NCBI GenBank assembly: GCA_910578615.1
Contig: CAJTRI010000020.1
Coordinates: forward strand, 1-46,127
Source of the DNA: an uncultured Duncaniella sp.
GTDB taxonomy: Bacteria; Bacteroidota; Bacteroidia; Bacteroidales; Muribaculaceae
DNA length: 46,127 nt
Direction of reading: 5' to 3'
The translations under genes were made by a program, and so were the position numbers. The notes beneath the pieces are model-generated. The model saw only the letters and a list, made by a program, of their open reading frames with translations, was not told where the DNA came from and ran no database searches. Of the stretch, positions 1 through 8,823 are shown piece by piece (the stretch's first letter is position 1; each line of letters starts with the position of its first letter).

Positions 1-58
1 GGCTGGCAACACTATACTCTTGACATCTTCCACACCCACCGAGAAAATCCGCTGATCC
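1..58 (+). mobile_element. ISL3-family IS, 3' terminal fragment (left copy)
   Basis: Positions 1-58 are the reverse complement of 45616-45673 with a single mismatch (A at position 42 against G in the right copy). Positions 3-23 encode the last residues LATLYS and stop of the same transposase that is seen on the minus strand at the right edge. The element ends at about position 58, where the terminal sequence read inward is GGATCAGCGGATTTTC; a terminal GG fits the ISL3 family. The rest of this copy lies outside the window. The flanking octamer (59-66, GATCTTTG) differs from the one beside the right copy, so the two copies look like independent insertions. Confidence 0.85.
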
Positions 59-139
59 GATCTTTGCTGAATATCGTGAATGCCGTTTGGTTATGGTGCC
101 TGAGTCTGTGTCTTATGTCGGTATTGTGAGGTAAAATAA

Positions 140-168
140 AAAAGTGTCTGTTTTAAACAGACACTTTT
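140..168 (-). terminator. Intrinsic terminator of tRNA-Cys
   Basis: A near-perfect 14-bp palindrome (140-153 paired with 155-168) lies immediately 3' of the tRNA on the minus strand. Read on that strand it is followed by a T-rich tract (positions 143 down to 132). It is a standard rho-independent terminator for the tRNA transcript. Confidence 0.8.
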
Positions 169-169
169 G

Positions 170-240
170 AGGTTCCTAGCAGATTCGAACTGCTGTAAAC
201 GGTTTTGCAGACCGGCGCCTAACCACTCGGCCAAGGAACC
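170..240 (-). tRNA. tRNA-Cys (anticodon GCA)
   Basis: Read on the minus strand, 240 to 234 (GGTTCCT) pairs with 177 to 171 (AGGAACC) as a 7-bp acceptor stem, with U as discriminator base at 170, as expected for tRNA-Cys. A D-arm (GGCCGAGTGGTTAGGC), an anticodon loop CTGCAAA with anticodon GCA, and a T-arm (AGCAG/CTGCT around TTCGAAT) are all visible. CCA is not encoded. The gene is a single transcription unit with its own promoter (280-311) and terminator (140-168). Confidence 0.95.
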
Positions 241-279
241 ATTGGTAGAATCGGGAAGTGGTTTTCCGTTTTCGTGATG

Positions 280-311
280 CAAAGGTAGACATTTTACTTG
301 AACCGTGCAAA
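280..311 (-). promoter_or_regulatory. Promoter of tRNA-Cys
   Basis: On the minus strand a -7 element TACCTTTG (287 to 280) lies 20 bp downstream of TTTG (311 to 308). This matches the Bacteroidetes consensus TTTG / TAnnTTTG. The tRNA 5' end is about 40 nt further on. Confidence 0.7.
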
Positions 312-346
312 TGTTTGGGCTGTTTTTTTATCATTGCCATGTGTTT

Positions 347-377
347 TTTGCAAAATGAGCATTTTTATGTATTTTTG
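347..377 (+). promoter_or_regulatory. Promoter of the MerR gene, near-leaderless
   Basis: TTTG (347-350), a 19-bp spacer, then TATTTTTG (370-377) match the Bacteroidetes consensus exactly. The ATG at 386 is only 8 nt beyond the -7 element, so the 5' UTR should be a few bases at most. Confidence 0.7.
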
Positions 378-385
378 CTGTCGCG

Positions 386-724
386 ATGAGAGAGAATACT
401 GACAAGAAGTATTACAAGATAGGGGAGGTGTCGGAGATGCTCGGCCTCCCGACATCGACGCTGCGTTTTTGGGAGAGCCGTTTCCCTACGGTGAGTCCCA
501 AGCGCAATTCTCGTGGCACGCGTTTCTATACCCGCGATGATATCGAGGCTCTGAGAATGGTACATTTTCTTGTCAAAGACAAGGGGATGCATATCGAGGC
601 CGCTCTTGAAGAGTTGAAAGTCAACCGCCACGGAGTGTCGCGCAAGGCCGAGGCTTTGGCCGGGCTGAAAAGGGTGAGAGACAGTCTGCAAGACCTTCTC
701 GATTCGCTTCATAAACTACGTTGA
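386..724 (+). CDS. MerR-family transcriptional regulator
   Basis: This 112-residue protein is a small DNA-binding regulator. Residues 9-33 form the MerR winged helix (YKIGEVSEMLGLPTSTLRFW), followed by the wing (SRGTRFYTRDDIEALR) and a short C-terminal coiled-coil-like helix. There is no cysteine-rich or drug-binding C-terminal domain, so no effector can be predicted. The ATG at 386 directly follows a consensus promoter. The gene is divergent from tRNA-Cys and is followed 5 nt later by the mltG start codon, so the two are probably cotranscribed. Short MerR proteins of this type are common in Bacteroidetes and mostly uncharacterised; a link to cell-envelope control is only suggested by the neighbour. 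Confidence 0.85.
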   Translation: MRENTDKKYYKIGEVSEMLGLPTSTLRFWESRFPTVSPKRNSRGTRFYTRDDIEALRMVHFLVKDKGMHIEAALEELKVNRHGVSRKAEALAGLKRVRDSLQDLLDSLHKLR

Positions 725-729
725 ATGAC

Positions 730-1803
730 ATGGCTGAGAGAAAAACAAGGAGAACCAAGGGTAAGAAGAGAGGCGAGTCGTGGGTGTCGCGCCATTCGCT
801 GGGACTGATGATTGCCGTAATCGCCTTTGTCGTGGCGATAGGAGGGGTGTCAGCGTTTGCGTTCATTCCTTATACCGATGAGACCGAGCCGGGGGGCGAC
901 TGGGTATATGTGCCGTCCGGGGCCTCGAAGGATGATGTCAGGGACAGCCTTAAAAGTGCCCTCGGGTCATCGATGGGGATGAGGGTATATATATTGTGGA
1001 ACATGATGGGAGGCACCCCGGTACGTGCCAACGGCGCTTACAGGGTGGAGAACGGGCGCACGGCTTTCTCTATCAGCCGCCGAATGGCTGCCGGACGCCA
1101 GACCCCTGTGCGTGTGACTTTCAACGGGACGCGCACCATGGCGCAGCTGGCCGATAGGATAGCCTCGCAGCTTGAATGTACGCCGTCAGAGTTTCTCGGT
1201 GCATGTGACGAGGTGCTTCCTGACAGCGGTTTTACACGACCGGGATTTCCGGCTGCATTTGTTCCGGACAGTTATGAGTTTTATTGGAGTGCTTCGCCGC
1301 GCAATATAGTGAAGCGTCTTCTGGATTATCGCAACCGCTTTTGGACACCCGGGCGTGAGGCTAAGGCGCGTGTTCTCGGTCTTAGCAAGGTGGAGGTGGC
1401 CACGGTAGCGTCTATCATAGAGGAGGAAACTGCGAAGAAGGACGAGCGAGGAAAGGTGGCGCGTCTCTATCTCAACCGTCTTCGCAAAGGAATGAGGCTT
1501 CAAGCCGATCCGACTGTGAAGTTTGCTACCGGCGATTTCACGCTCCGCCGCATCACGGGGAAGCATGTCAGAACGCAGTCGCCATATAATACCTATCAGA
1601 TTTCCGGGCTTCCTCCCGGGCCTATACGTGTGGCGGCAGGTGACGCTATTGATGCTGTTCTTGACGCTCCACGCCACGACTATCTGTATATGTGTGCAAA
1701 AGAGGATTTCTCGGGCTATCATAATTTTGCCGTTGATTATGACGCGCATAAAGCCAATGCGCGGCGCTATCAGGCCGAGCTTGACAGAAGGAATATTCGT
1801 TAA
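730..1803 (+). CDS. mltG: Endolytic murein transglycosylase MltG (YceG-like)
   Basis: MltG cleaves nascent peptidoglycan strands and is thought to set glycan chain length at the inner membrane. The 357-residue protein has a basic cytoplasmic N-terminus, one transmembrane helix at about residues 24-46, and the YceG domain. The family signature ASIIEEETAKKDERGKVA lies at about 228-243 and contains the catalytic glutamate region; GMRLQADPTVKF and SPYNTYQISGLPPGPI follow, as in Escherichia coli MltG. I chose ATG 730 rather than an in-frame TTG at 721, which overlaps the MerR stop codon. The gene probably forms an operon with the MerR gene upstream. Confidence 0.92.
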   Translation: MAERKTRRTKGKKRGESWVSRHSLGLMIAVIAFVVAIGGVSAFAFIPYTDETEPGGDWVYVPSGASKDDVRDSLKSALGSSMGMRVYILWNMMGGTPVRANGAYRVENGRTAFSISRRMAAGRQTPVRVTFNGTRTMAQLADRIASQLECTPSEFLGACDEVLPDSGFTRPGFPAAFVPDSYEFYWSASPRNIVKRLLDYRNRFWTPGREAKARVLGLSKVEVATVASIIEEETAKKDERGKVARLYLNRLRKGMRLQADPTVKFATGDFTLRRITGKHVRTQSPYNTYQISGLPPGPIRVAAGDAIDAVLDAPRHDYLYMCAKEDFSGYHNFAVDYDAHKANARRYQAELDRRNIR

Positions 1804-1841
1804 AAAAAGGCAAAAGGCAATAGTAAATGGTGATTTTGATA

Positions 1842-1849
1842 TATCTTTG
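1842..1849 (+). promoter_or_regulatory. Probable -7 element of the AraC gene
   Basis: TATCTTTG matches TAnnTTTG and lies 24 nt before the ATG at 1874. No clear TTTG is seen at the expected -33 position, so this is a partial match. Confidence 0.45.
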
Positions 1850-1873
1850 CAGAGATAATCGCCAATCATTGCT

Positions 1874-2716
1874 ATGACATCTCAATTATCTTCGACGACC
1901 GACGAGTCTATCGCGGTCTTCCGCTCGCTTGACGACATTCCGTTTATCAAATTTCCCACGCGCCTTGACAGGATGCTGATGGTAGTGTGTCGCAGGGGGG
2001 AGATAGCGGCTGAGATTGACCTTGACCGCAAGAGGATGGGGGAATGCTCCGTCATGGTGTTGCGCCCCGGCCACCAGATAGGCCGTTGCCGCGTCAGCCC
2101 GGATTTTGACGGCTTCTTCATCACAGTGGCCCAGGAAAAGCTTAACATAATTCTTCCTTCACTTCAATATGTGATTCCGTACAGCCTCAAATATACGTCC
2201 GATCCTGTCATAGAGATGACGCAGGAGGAGCTTGAATCACTTACCATGATTTATGACATGCTGCGTCGCAAGCTCAAAGAGACACGTCCGTTCTCAGAGA
2301 GGGCGCTTGCGTCGCTTTTCGAGGTGTTGTTCTACGAAGCGCTCGGCATCTACGCGTCACGTTCGAAGCAGACCACCCACAAGAGCCGCCGCGAGGAACT
2401 TCTTGCTGAATTCATAGACCTTCTTGAACGATATTTCAAGTCGGAAAGGGCTGTGAATTTCTATGCCGACAAACTTTTTGTGACCCCCAAGCATCTGTCG
2501 GCCGTTCTGAAAGAGATCAGTGGGAAGACGGCAGGGGAGTGGATTGACAACCGCGTTGTCCTCGAAGCCAAGCTAATGTTGCGCACCACTGGAATGAATG
2601 TCCAAGAGATAAGTGCGGCTCTCAATTTCTCCAACCAGTCGTTTTTTGGAAAGTACTTCAAACACCTCACCGGTTCGTCGCCACGCGAATATCGGTCAAA
2701 ACTATCAGAATTTTGA
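1874..2716 (+). CDS. AraC-family transcriptional regulator
   Basis: This 280-residue protein has a cupin-like N-terminal sensory half (about residues 15-150) and a C-terminal AraC-type double helix-turn-helix (about 180-278). The latter contains FYADKLFVTPKHLSAVLKEI and a typical terminal signature, EISAALNFSNQSFFGKYFKHLTGSSPREYR, shown here only as its family hallmark region (residues about 244-273). It is a soluble cytoplasmic regulator with no transmembrane sensor. The stop codon overlaps the start of the next gene (TTGA), which suggests translational coupling. Its ligand is unknown. It lies 1.1 kb upstream of susC and could regulate it, but that is inference from position only. Confidence 0.85.
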   Translation: MTSQLSSTTDESIAVFRSLDDIPFIKFPTRLDRMLMVVCRRGEIAAEIDLDRKRMGECSVMVLRPGHQIGRCRVSPDFDGFFITVAQEKLNIILPSLQYVIPYSLKYTSDPVIEMTQEELESLTMIYDMLRRKLKETRPFSERALASLFEVLFYEALGIYASRSKQTTHKSRREELLAEFIDLLERYFKSERAVNFYADKLFVTPKHLSAVLKEISGKTAGEWIDNRVVLEAKLMLRTTGMNVQEISAALNFSNQSFFGKYFKHLTGSSPREYRSKLSEF

Positions 2717-3567
2717 TTCCGGGTATCTTTTTTAGCAGGATATGGCGGAGACAGTCCGTTGTCTTATCCTTTATAATAATGTTGGCGCCGCTCCTGCGCG
2801 CCGAGTTGCAGTCTCCTTATTATAATAAGGTTGACGAGGCTGACAAGGCCTGTAAGGAAGGGCGTTGGGATGAGGCTTCACGTCTGCTCGGCGAGGCCAT
2901 GAAGCTTGAGCCGGACAATGCCGGCAATATAATGCTTATGAGTAACCTCGGGATGGTGCGTTACCGTATGGGGCAGGACTCCCTCGCCATAGTCACGCTG
3001 ACCGAGGCACATCGCATGGCCCCGTCATCGGTGACGATACTTTCCAACCGGGCTTATATACTCACAGAGCTTGGATATGATTCGGAGGCTTACGAGGATT
3101 ACGCTCTGATAATGGAGCTTGACAGCACTGATGTCGATGCCCGTCTGCGACATGGCGTGATAGCGTTGAGAGACAGAAAGTTTGATGTGGCTAAGGCAGA
3201 TTTCGAGTATCTTTCCCGATATTACCCTTCCACTCCCGAGGCTATGACCGGCATGGCGACACTGCATTGTGCGTTAGGGGAATACAGGGAGGCACTTCCA
3301 TATTACAACGAGCTGTTGCGCGGTTCGAGGGAGTTGGAATATCTCACAGGCAGGGCTATGTGCAATCTCATGACCGACAATCTCCAAGAGGCCTCTGACG
3401 ACATAGCCGAAGCACTCCAGCTAAGCCCTGATGACCCTGAACTCTATCTGTACAGGGCCGCCCTCAACAAGATGCGCTTTCGCCCGGACGATGCCGACTC
3501 GGATGCACGCCGCGCCGTCTCTCTGGGAATCGATCCGGCCCGTGTCCGCCAGTTTATGAAGGAATAG
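2713..3567 (+). CDS. Exported TPR-repeat protein
   Basis: The protein (284 residues from a TTG start) has an N-terminal signal-like segment with arginines (RIWRR) followed by a hydrophobic stretch ending in LRA at about residue 30. At least five TPR-like repeats follow (for example residues 42-70, 76-104, 110-138 and 225-255), such as EAYEDYALIMELDSTDVDAR. The TTG at 2713 overlaps the AraC stop codon by 4 bp. The first in-frame ATG (2779) would remove the start of the signal peptide, so TTG is preferred. The product is probably a periplasmic scaffold. Nothing in the repeats indicates a partner. Confidence 0.7.
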   Translation: MIPGIFFSRIWRRQSVVLSFIIMLAPLLRAELQSPYYNKVDEADKACKEGRWDEASRLLGEAMKLEPDNAGNIMLMSNLGMVRYRMGQDSLAIVTLTEAHRMAPSSVTILSNRAYILTELGYDSEAYEDYALIMELDSTDVDARLRHGVIALRDRKFDVAKADFEYLSRYYPSTPEAMTGMATLHCALGEYREALPYYNELLRGSRELEYLTGRAMCNLMTDNLQEASDDIAEALQLSPDDPELYLYRAALNKMRFRPDDADSDARRAVSLGIDPARVRQFMKE

Positions 3568-3723
3568 ATAGCCGGACAGAGGTTTGCAGACTGTTAAAAT
3601 ATGTAATAAATATAAGTACCTGTAAAAGTGTGTGTTGCACACTTAAATACGATTAAATTCGCGTCAGTCAGAGTATTGGTTGGCGCGATTGCTTTATAAT
3701 TATACGAAAAAATAACGAAAAAA

Positions 3724-3756
3724 TTTGTAATATCATTGTAAAAATAATTAACTTTG
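3724..3756 (+). promoter_or_regulatory. Promoter of the susC-susD operon
   Basis: TTTG (3724-3727) and TAACTTTG (3749-3756) are separated by 21 bp. The leader to the ATG at 3804 is about 43 nt and A+T-rich. Confidence 0.65.
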
Positions 3757-3803
3757 CCAAACCAATCTTAAATCACATTATTATCAACCAATCAAATTTT
3801 GCC

Positions 3804-6800
3804 ATGAGAAACGGGAAATCTATCAGTTTTTCAGATTCCCGAGGTAGGTGTGTAACCTATCTGGGAAGAGTCTGCTTCTCGGTGCTTTTTGCTGTTATAG
3901 CCATTATGGCTACGGCACAGGGAAAGTCCGTGAGCGGAACAGTGACCGATGAAGCCGGAGATGGAATTATCGGTGTGACTGTAATGGTCAAAGGAACCAA
4001 GACAGGCACAGCCACCGACATCGACGGGCGGTACGTATTAAATACCCCCCCCCAATAGTACGCTGATATTCAGCTATATAGGGTATACTACACAAGAAAT
4101 CCCGGTGGATGGGAAGAGCGTCATAGATGTGACGCTCAAAGAAAGTCGCGAACTTCTTGACGAGGTGGTCGTAGTGGGTTACGGCACAGTCAAGCGTCGC
4201 GATCTCACAGGCGCCGTGTCATCGATGAAAAATGCCGATGTGGTCGTGGCGCCTACTAACAATGTCATGGAAGCCTTGCAGGGCAAGGTGGCCGGTATGG
4301 ATATCACCAAATCGTCAGGCGAGACCGGCAGTGACGTCAGTATCCTTCTTCGCGGATCGCGTTCGATTTATGGCAGTAATGAGCCTCTTTTCATCATCGA
4401 CGGTATTCCCGGAAGTTACAGCCAGGTGAATCCCAGTGATATCGAGTCGATTGACGTGCTCAAAGATGCCTCCTCCACCGCTATTTATGGCTCGGCCGGT
4501 GCAAACGGCGTGGTCATCATCACCACCAAGCGCGGACAGGAAGGAAAGGCGATAGTTAACTTTGACGCCTATTATGGTTTTAGCGGAGATCCCAACTACA
4601 AGCACGGTATGACCGGGCAGGAGTGGATCGACTATCAGAGCGAGGCCTACAAATATACCAACGGTTCTGCTCCCGCCGATATGGCTACTCTTCTCGGAAA
4701 TCCCGCCTATACCGAGGCATATAATGCCGGCAAGTGGATTGACTGGGTGGATCTGGCGCAGGGACGTCGTGCCACCAGTCAGAAATACGCACTTTCTGTA
4801 AGTGGCGGAACTCAGAAGACCCGCATCTTTGCCTCTACTTCCTACTCTCGAGAGGAAGGCCTTCTCAAAAACGATGAGCTTGACCGTTACTCGCTACGTC
4901 TCAATATTGACCAGGAGATTAACAAGTATGCCACCATCGGCTTCACAAGCAACCTCACTTACTCTGACCATGACCGTGGGGTGAAGAACACATTCACCAA
5001 GGCGCTCACATCGTTCCCTCTCGGAGATGCTTTTGACGCCAACGGTAATATCAACCACGAGTATATCACCGGCCAGTATTCACCTCTCGGTGACTTTATC
5101 GATGACCAATATGCCAACAATAACAAGTCAACCTATATCAATTCGATAGGTTATATTGATATCACACCGTTTCAAGGCCTTAAATTCCGCAGCCAGATCA
5201 GCACTACGCTCTCTAACAGCCGAATCGGCCAGTACTGGGGTTCACAGGCCAATGCCAACCAGCCGTCATATGCATCGTCGCCTTATGCCCAGAAAACCCA
5301 CAACAACAGCTGGGCATACACATGGGAAAACATTCTTTCCTATAATGCCGACATAAAGGATCATTCGTTCGGCGCCCAGTTCATCACATCATACAACAAG
5401 AATACCAACGAGCAGACTATTGCCGGCAGTGGCGGATTCCTTGTCGATTCATGGCAGTTCCACCGTCTCCTCTCAGGCTCCACCAGCCCTTATACTTTCT
5501 CTGACTATGCCCGCACACAGAAGATGTCATATGCTTTCCGTGTGAATTATAACTACAAGGGCCGTTACCTTCTCACATTCTCCAACCGTTGGGACGGTGT
5601 GAGCTGGTTCTCACAGGGTCACAAGTGGGATTCGTTCCCCGCAGGCGCTGTCGCATGGCGTTTTTCAGACGAGGCTTTCATGGAAAGCACCCGTGACTGG
5701 CTCAATAATGCCAAACTCCGTGTCAGCTACGGTATCACAGGCAACTCAGGCGGTACTGGCGCATATGTCACACAGAGCCAGGCCTATCTTTATCCTAACG
5801 GCGGTGTCACCGTTGGTGGCGTTCCCGTGCAGTTTGCCCAGTATACAGGCACGTTTGCCGGCAGCAACCTTGGCTGGGAGAAGTCATACAACTGGAATGT
5901 AGGTCTTGACTTCGGTGTTATCAACAACCGCATTGACGGATCGGTAGAATGGTTCAAGACTGACACCAAGGGCCTTCTCTACAAGCGCACCGTACCTATC
6001 ACAGACGGTATCACCGGCTGGGGTTCTCCTCTTGCAAGCTGGCAGAACCTCGCCAGAACCGAGAACCATGGTCTTGAATTTACTATCAACTCACGCAATA
6101 TCGTCAGCAAGGATTTCAACTGGTCAACCACGTTCACCGCTACATGGAACAAGGAAAAGATCAAGTCGCTCCCGGAAGGCGATCTCATCAACGAGAACCT
6201 GTTTGAAGGACGTCCCATCAAGTCCATCTACTCATGGAAGTATGCCGGAATATGGGGCACCGATGACGACCCCGAGCTGATGAAGACTCTCGGCGTGCAG
6301 CCCGGTTTCATCAAGATCGAGACTATCGAGAAGTTTGACGACGAAGGCAACGGTGATGGCGGTATCCACAAATATGGTGATGATGACCGCCAGATTGTCG
6401 GCCACCAGAACCCCAACTGGATACTCGGTCTTAACAATACGTTTACCTATAAGGACTTCGACCTCTCCGTATTCATGATGGGGCGTTTCGGCCAGACCAT
6501 CTCCAGCAATCTTCTCGGTTACTACACCGGCGAGGACTCACGCACCAAGAACCAGATTTCAGGCATAGACTACTGGACAGAAAGCAACCAGGGTGCTTAT
6601 TATCCCCGTCCCGGCACAGCCAATGCACAGAGTAAGTTCTATCCCGCGCTCCGCATAGTTGACGGATCGTTTGTCAAGGTCAAGAACATCACATTCGGTT
6701 ACACCCTTCCGCGCAAGCTCACCCAGAAGGCTCTCATTGACCGTATGCGTCTCTATTTCACGGCCTATAATCCTTGGATTATCGTCAATGACAGCAAACT

Positions 6801-6885
6801 CAAAGGTACAGACCCCGAGACCGGCGGTTCGGATGCCTTCCCGACCTACAAGCAGTTTGTATTCGGTATCAACCTCACTCTCTAA
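3804..6885 (+). CDS. SusC/RagA-like TonB-dependent receptor, frameshifted at a poly-C tract
   Basis: The gene encodes the outer-membrane beta-barrel that, with SusD, imports oligosaccharides or peptides using TonB energy. Reading from ATG 3804 gives a signal peptide (cleavage near ATAQG), then a carboxypeptidase-regulatory-like domain (VSGTVTDEAGDGIIGVTVMV). The frame closes at TAG 4056-4058 just after nine C's (4045-4053). From 4054 on, a different frame continues without interruption to 6885 and contains NSTLIFSYIGYTTQ, the Ton-box-like region LDEVVVVGYGTVKR, the plug (EALQGKVAG, DVLKDASSTAIYGS) and the barrel. With eight C's the product would be a continuous protein of about 1026 residues, the usual family length. 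Apart from this one tract the gene is intact, which favours a phase-variable gene or a sequencing error over decay. The substrate cannot be predicted; no hydrolase is adjacent. Confidence 0.9.
4045..4053 (+). repeat. Homopolymer tract of nine C's inside susC
   Basis: Nine consecutive C's follow AAATA. I saw no other run of eight or more C or G in the window. Nine C's read as ACC CCC CCC CAA TAG, ending translation; eight would read ACC CCC CCC AAT AGT and keep the frame. Tracts like this mutate by slipped-strand mispairing during replication. Confidence 0.9.
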
Positions 6886-6906
6886 TCTCTAATTCGACTT
6901 ACAGAA

Positions 6907-8694
6907 ATGAAAATATCCAATATATTCCGGGTATGCGGAGTGGGCACTGTGCTCATGATGCAGTCATGCTCACTTGACGAGGTGAATCCCGGCGGTTTCA
7001 CTCTGGAAAACCTCGGAACAAACCCCGCAGGCTACGAGACCCTTCTCAATCAGTGCTATTTCGGTCTGGAACGCCAGTTCTACAACGGTATAGACTTCAT
7101 GGGCTTCATGGAGGGCAATACAGACCTTTGGACTGCGAAGACCAACCAGATAGGCCAGAATGACAACATGTTCAAGTTCTTTGCCAACGCTGTTCCCAAC
7201 CAGACTTTTACAAATTCCCTCTGGAATGCTGCGTATGACGGCATCGGCTCCTGCAATCTTGCCATAAAGATGGCTGACAAATGCTCGTTCAAGACCGAGG
7301 AGGAACGCAATGCAAAGGTTGCCGAGGCTCACTTCCTGCGTGCGGTATATTATTACAACCTCGTCGAGATCTTCGGCGGCGTGGTGAAACTCTCGGATGT
7401 GCAGACATCCAACGACTATTCGCCGTCCCGTACAGAGCCTATCGAGATCTATCGCGACATCATCATTCCCGACCTTCGTTTCGCATTCAAGTGGCTTCCT
7501 GTGGGGTCGTATTCGGCTGATGCCAATCCCACCAAGAAGTCTGCCCTCGGCTATCTTGCAAAGGCATGTCTTGCCACACAGCAATACAACACCACTGAGT
7601 TCCTGCAAGAAGGTTTCAATGCCGCCAAAGAGCTTATCTCTGACTGCGAGGGTGGAGGTTCCAAGTATCTCGCGTTCATGTATTCAGACTTTGAAGATGT
7701 GTTCAAGGAAGCCAACAATAAGGAAAACAAAGAGGCTCTGTGGAAGTATACTGTCTTCGGTGGAAAGACCCACGGTTCGAGCAACGGTAACTATCGTACA
7801 AACCGCAATGACGAACACTTCCTCTGCCAGCTGAATCACTTCGGAGCGCGTGTGGACAATCAGGATGTTCGTCTTGCATGGGACGGCGGTGTGCAGGGTG
7901 ACTTCATGCCCACAGGCCATCTTCTCAGCCTGTATGTGCAGGAGGACGGTTCGCTTGACCCCCGTTTCCACAAACTCTTCATCACCGAGTGGAAGGCCAA
8001 TCAGGAATATGTATGGACTGAGGGGGATGCTCAGCGTTACGACAAGACTTCTTCAAAGGTGGGTAGCAAGGTCAACGTTGACGATGTGGCCATCCGTTTC
8101 GTGATGCCACAGGATGCCAACTATGACACGGAGGTGGCTGAGAAGGCCAATTCCAACTACATCTTGGTAGACTACAAAGACCTTTATGACAATGCCACCA
8201 AGTCAATCATCATGACTGACGGAAACGGTGAGAATCACTACCGCTACTTCTATCCCTCGCTCAACAAACATGCAAGCAGCAACTACTATGTGGCAAATGA
8301 AAGCAAGATGCGCAACGGCAATCTCAACGGTGTAATGCCTATGCGTATGGCCGAGATATATCTCATCGCAGCCGAATATGACATTCTCCTCAACGGAGGC
8401 GCCGGCGCAATGGGCTATATCAACAAGGTACGCCAGCGTGCAGGGGCCAAGACTCTCGGCGGGTCTGCGACTATCCGCACCGTCCTTGACGAGCGTGGCC
8501 GCGAATTGTGTGGCGAATTTACACGTTTCTTTGACCTCAAACGTACCGGAATGTACAAGGATGCGTCCTACCTCCAATCTACCTTCCCGGAACTTGCAGG
8601 TTACTTCAAGCCCGAATATGCCCTCCGTCCGATCCCGTCTAATTATACAGACTTGATTACCACAGGCAGCCTTTTCATTAATCCCGGGTATTAG
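6907..8694 (+). CDS. SusD/RagB-like surface glycan-binding lipoprotein
   Basis: This 595-residue protein is the lipoprotein lid that captures substrate for the SusC barrel. The N-terminus has a short signal peptide with a lipobox (LMMQSC, Cys21), so the mature protein should be lipid-anchored. The SusD-type alpha/TPR fold is recognised from AHFLRAVYYYNLVEIFGGVV (about residues 140-159) and from the C-terminal region with MRMAEIYLIAAEYDILLNGG and ELCGEFTRFFDLKRTGMY. It starts 21 nt after susC, in the same operon. Because SusD follows the frameshift, its translation need not stop when susC is out of frame, although polarity is possible. Confidence 0.95.
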   Translation: MKISNIFRVCGVGTVLMMQSCSLDEVNPGGFTLENLGTNPAGYETLLNQCYFGLERQFYNGIDFMGFMEGNTDLWTAKTNQIGQNDNMFKFFANAVPNQTFTNSLWNAAYDGIGSCNLAIKMADKCSFKTEEERNAKVAEAHFLRAVYYYNLVEIFGGVVKLSDVQTSNDYSPSRTEPIEIYRDIIIPDLRFAFKWLPVGSYSADANPTKKSALGYLAKACLATQQYNTTEFLQEGFNAAKELISDCEGGGSKYLAFMYSDFEDVFKEANNKENKEALWKYTVFGGKTHGSSNGNYRTNRNDEHFLCQLNHFGARVDNQDVRLAWDGGVQGDFMPTGHLLSLYVQEDGSLDPRFHKLFITEWKANQEYVWTEGDAQRYDKTSSKVGSKVNVDDVAIRFVMPQDANYDTEVAEKANSNYILVDYKDLYDNATKSIIMTDGNGENHYRYFYPSLNKHASSNYYVANESKMRNGNLNGVMPMRMAEIYLIAAEYDILLNGGAGAMGYINKVRQRAGAKTLGGSATIRTVLDERGRELCGEFTRFFDLKRTGMYKDASYLQSTFPELAGYFKPEYALRPIPSNYTDLITTGSLFINPGY

Positions 8695-8725
8695 TAAGTG
8701 AAATAGATATCAGTCTTAGTATTAG

Positions 8726-8762
8726 CAGCCTCGGTTCGGTCGTCAAGACGGCTCCGGGGCTG
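8726..8762 (+). terminator. Probable terminator hairpin after susD
   Basis: CAGCCTCGG (8726-8734) pairs with CCGGGGCTG (8754-8762), including one G-U pair. An inner CGTC/GACG hairpin (8741-8750) lies inside. The following bases are only moderately T-rich. It lies 32 nt after the susD stop codon. Confidence 0.5.
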
Positions 8763-8770
8763 TCTCTGTG

Positions 8771-8802
8771 TTTGTATGTTTGGAAATAATTAGCTATTTT
8801 TG
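8771..8802 (+). promoter_or_regulatory. Promoter of the SpoU methyltransferase gene
   Basis: TTTG (8771-8774), a 20-bp spacer and TATTTTTG (8795-8802) match the consensus. The ATG follows at 8824. Confidence 0.65.
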
Positions 8803-8823
8803 TGGAAAATCCGTTCATCATAC

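Noticed and set aside
721..729. TTG start for mltG at 721
   Set aside because: It overlaps the MerR stop codon and adds only three residues; the ATG at 730 is simpler.
3626..3644. Hairpin AAGTGTG/CACACTT after the TPR gene as a terminator
   Set aside because: The stem is only 7 bp with no T-tract; too weak to call.
4105..6885. Independent SusC gene starting at GTG 4105
   Set aside because: It would have no signal peptide and half of the N-terminal domain; the upstream frame supplies exactly the missing part.
8800..8823. TTG start for the SpoU methyltransferase at 8800
   Set aside because: It lies inside the promoter -7 element, so it would not be transcribed.
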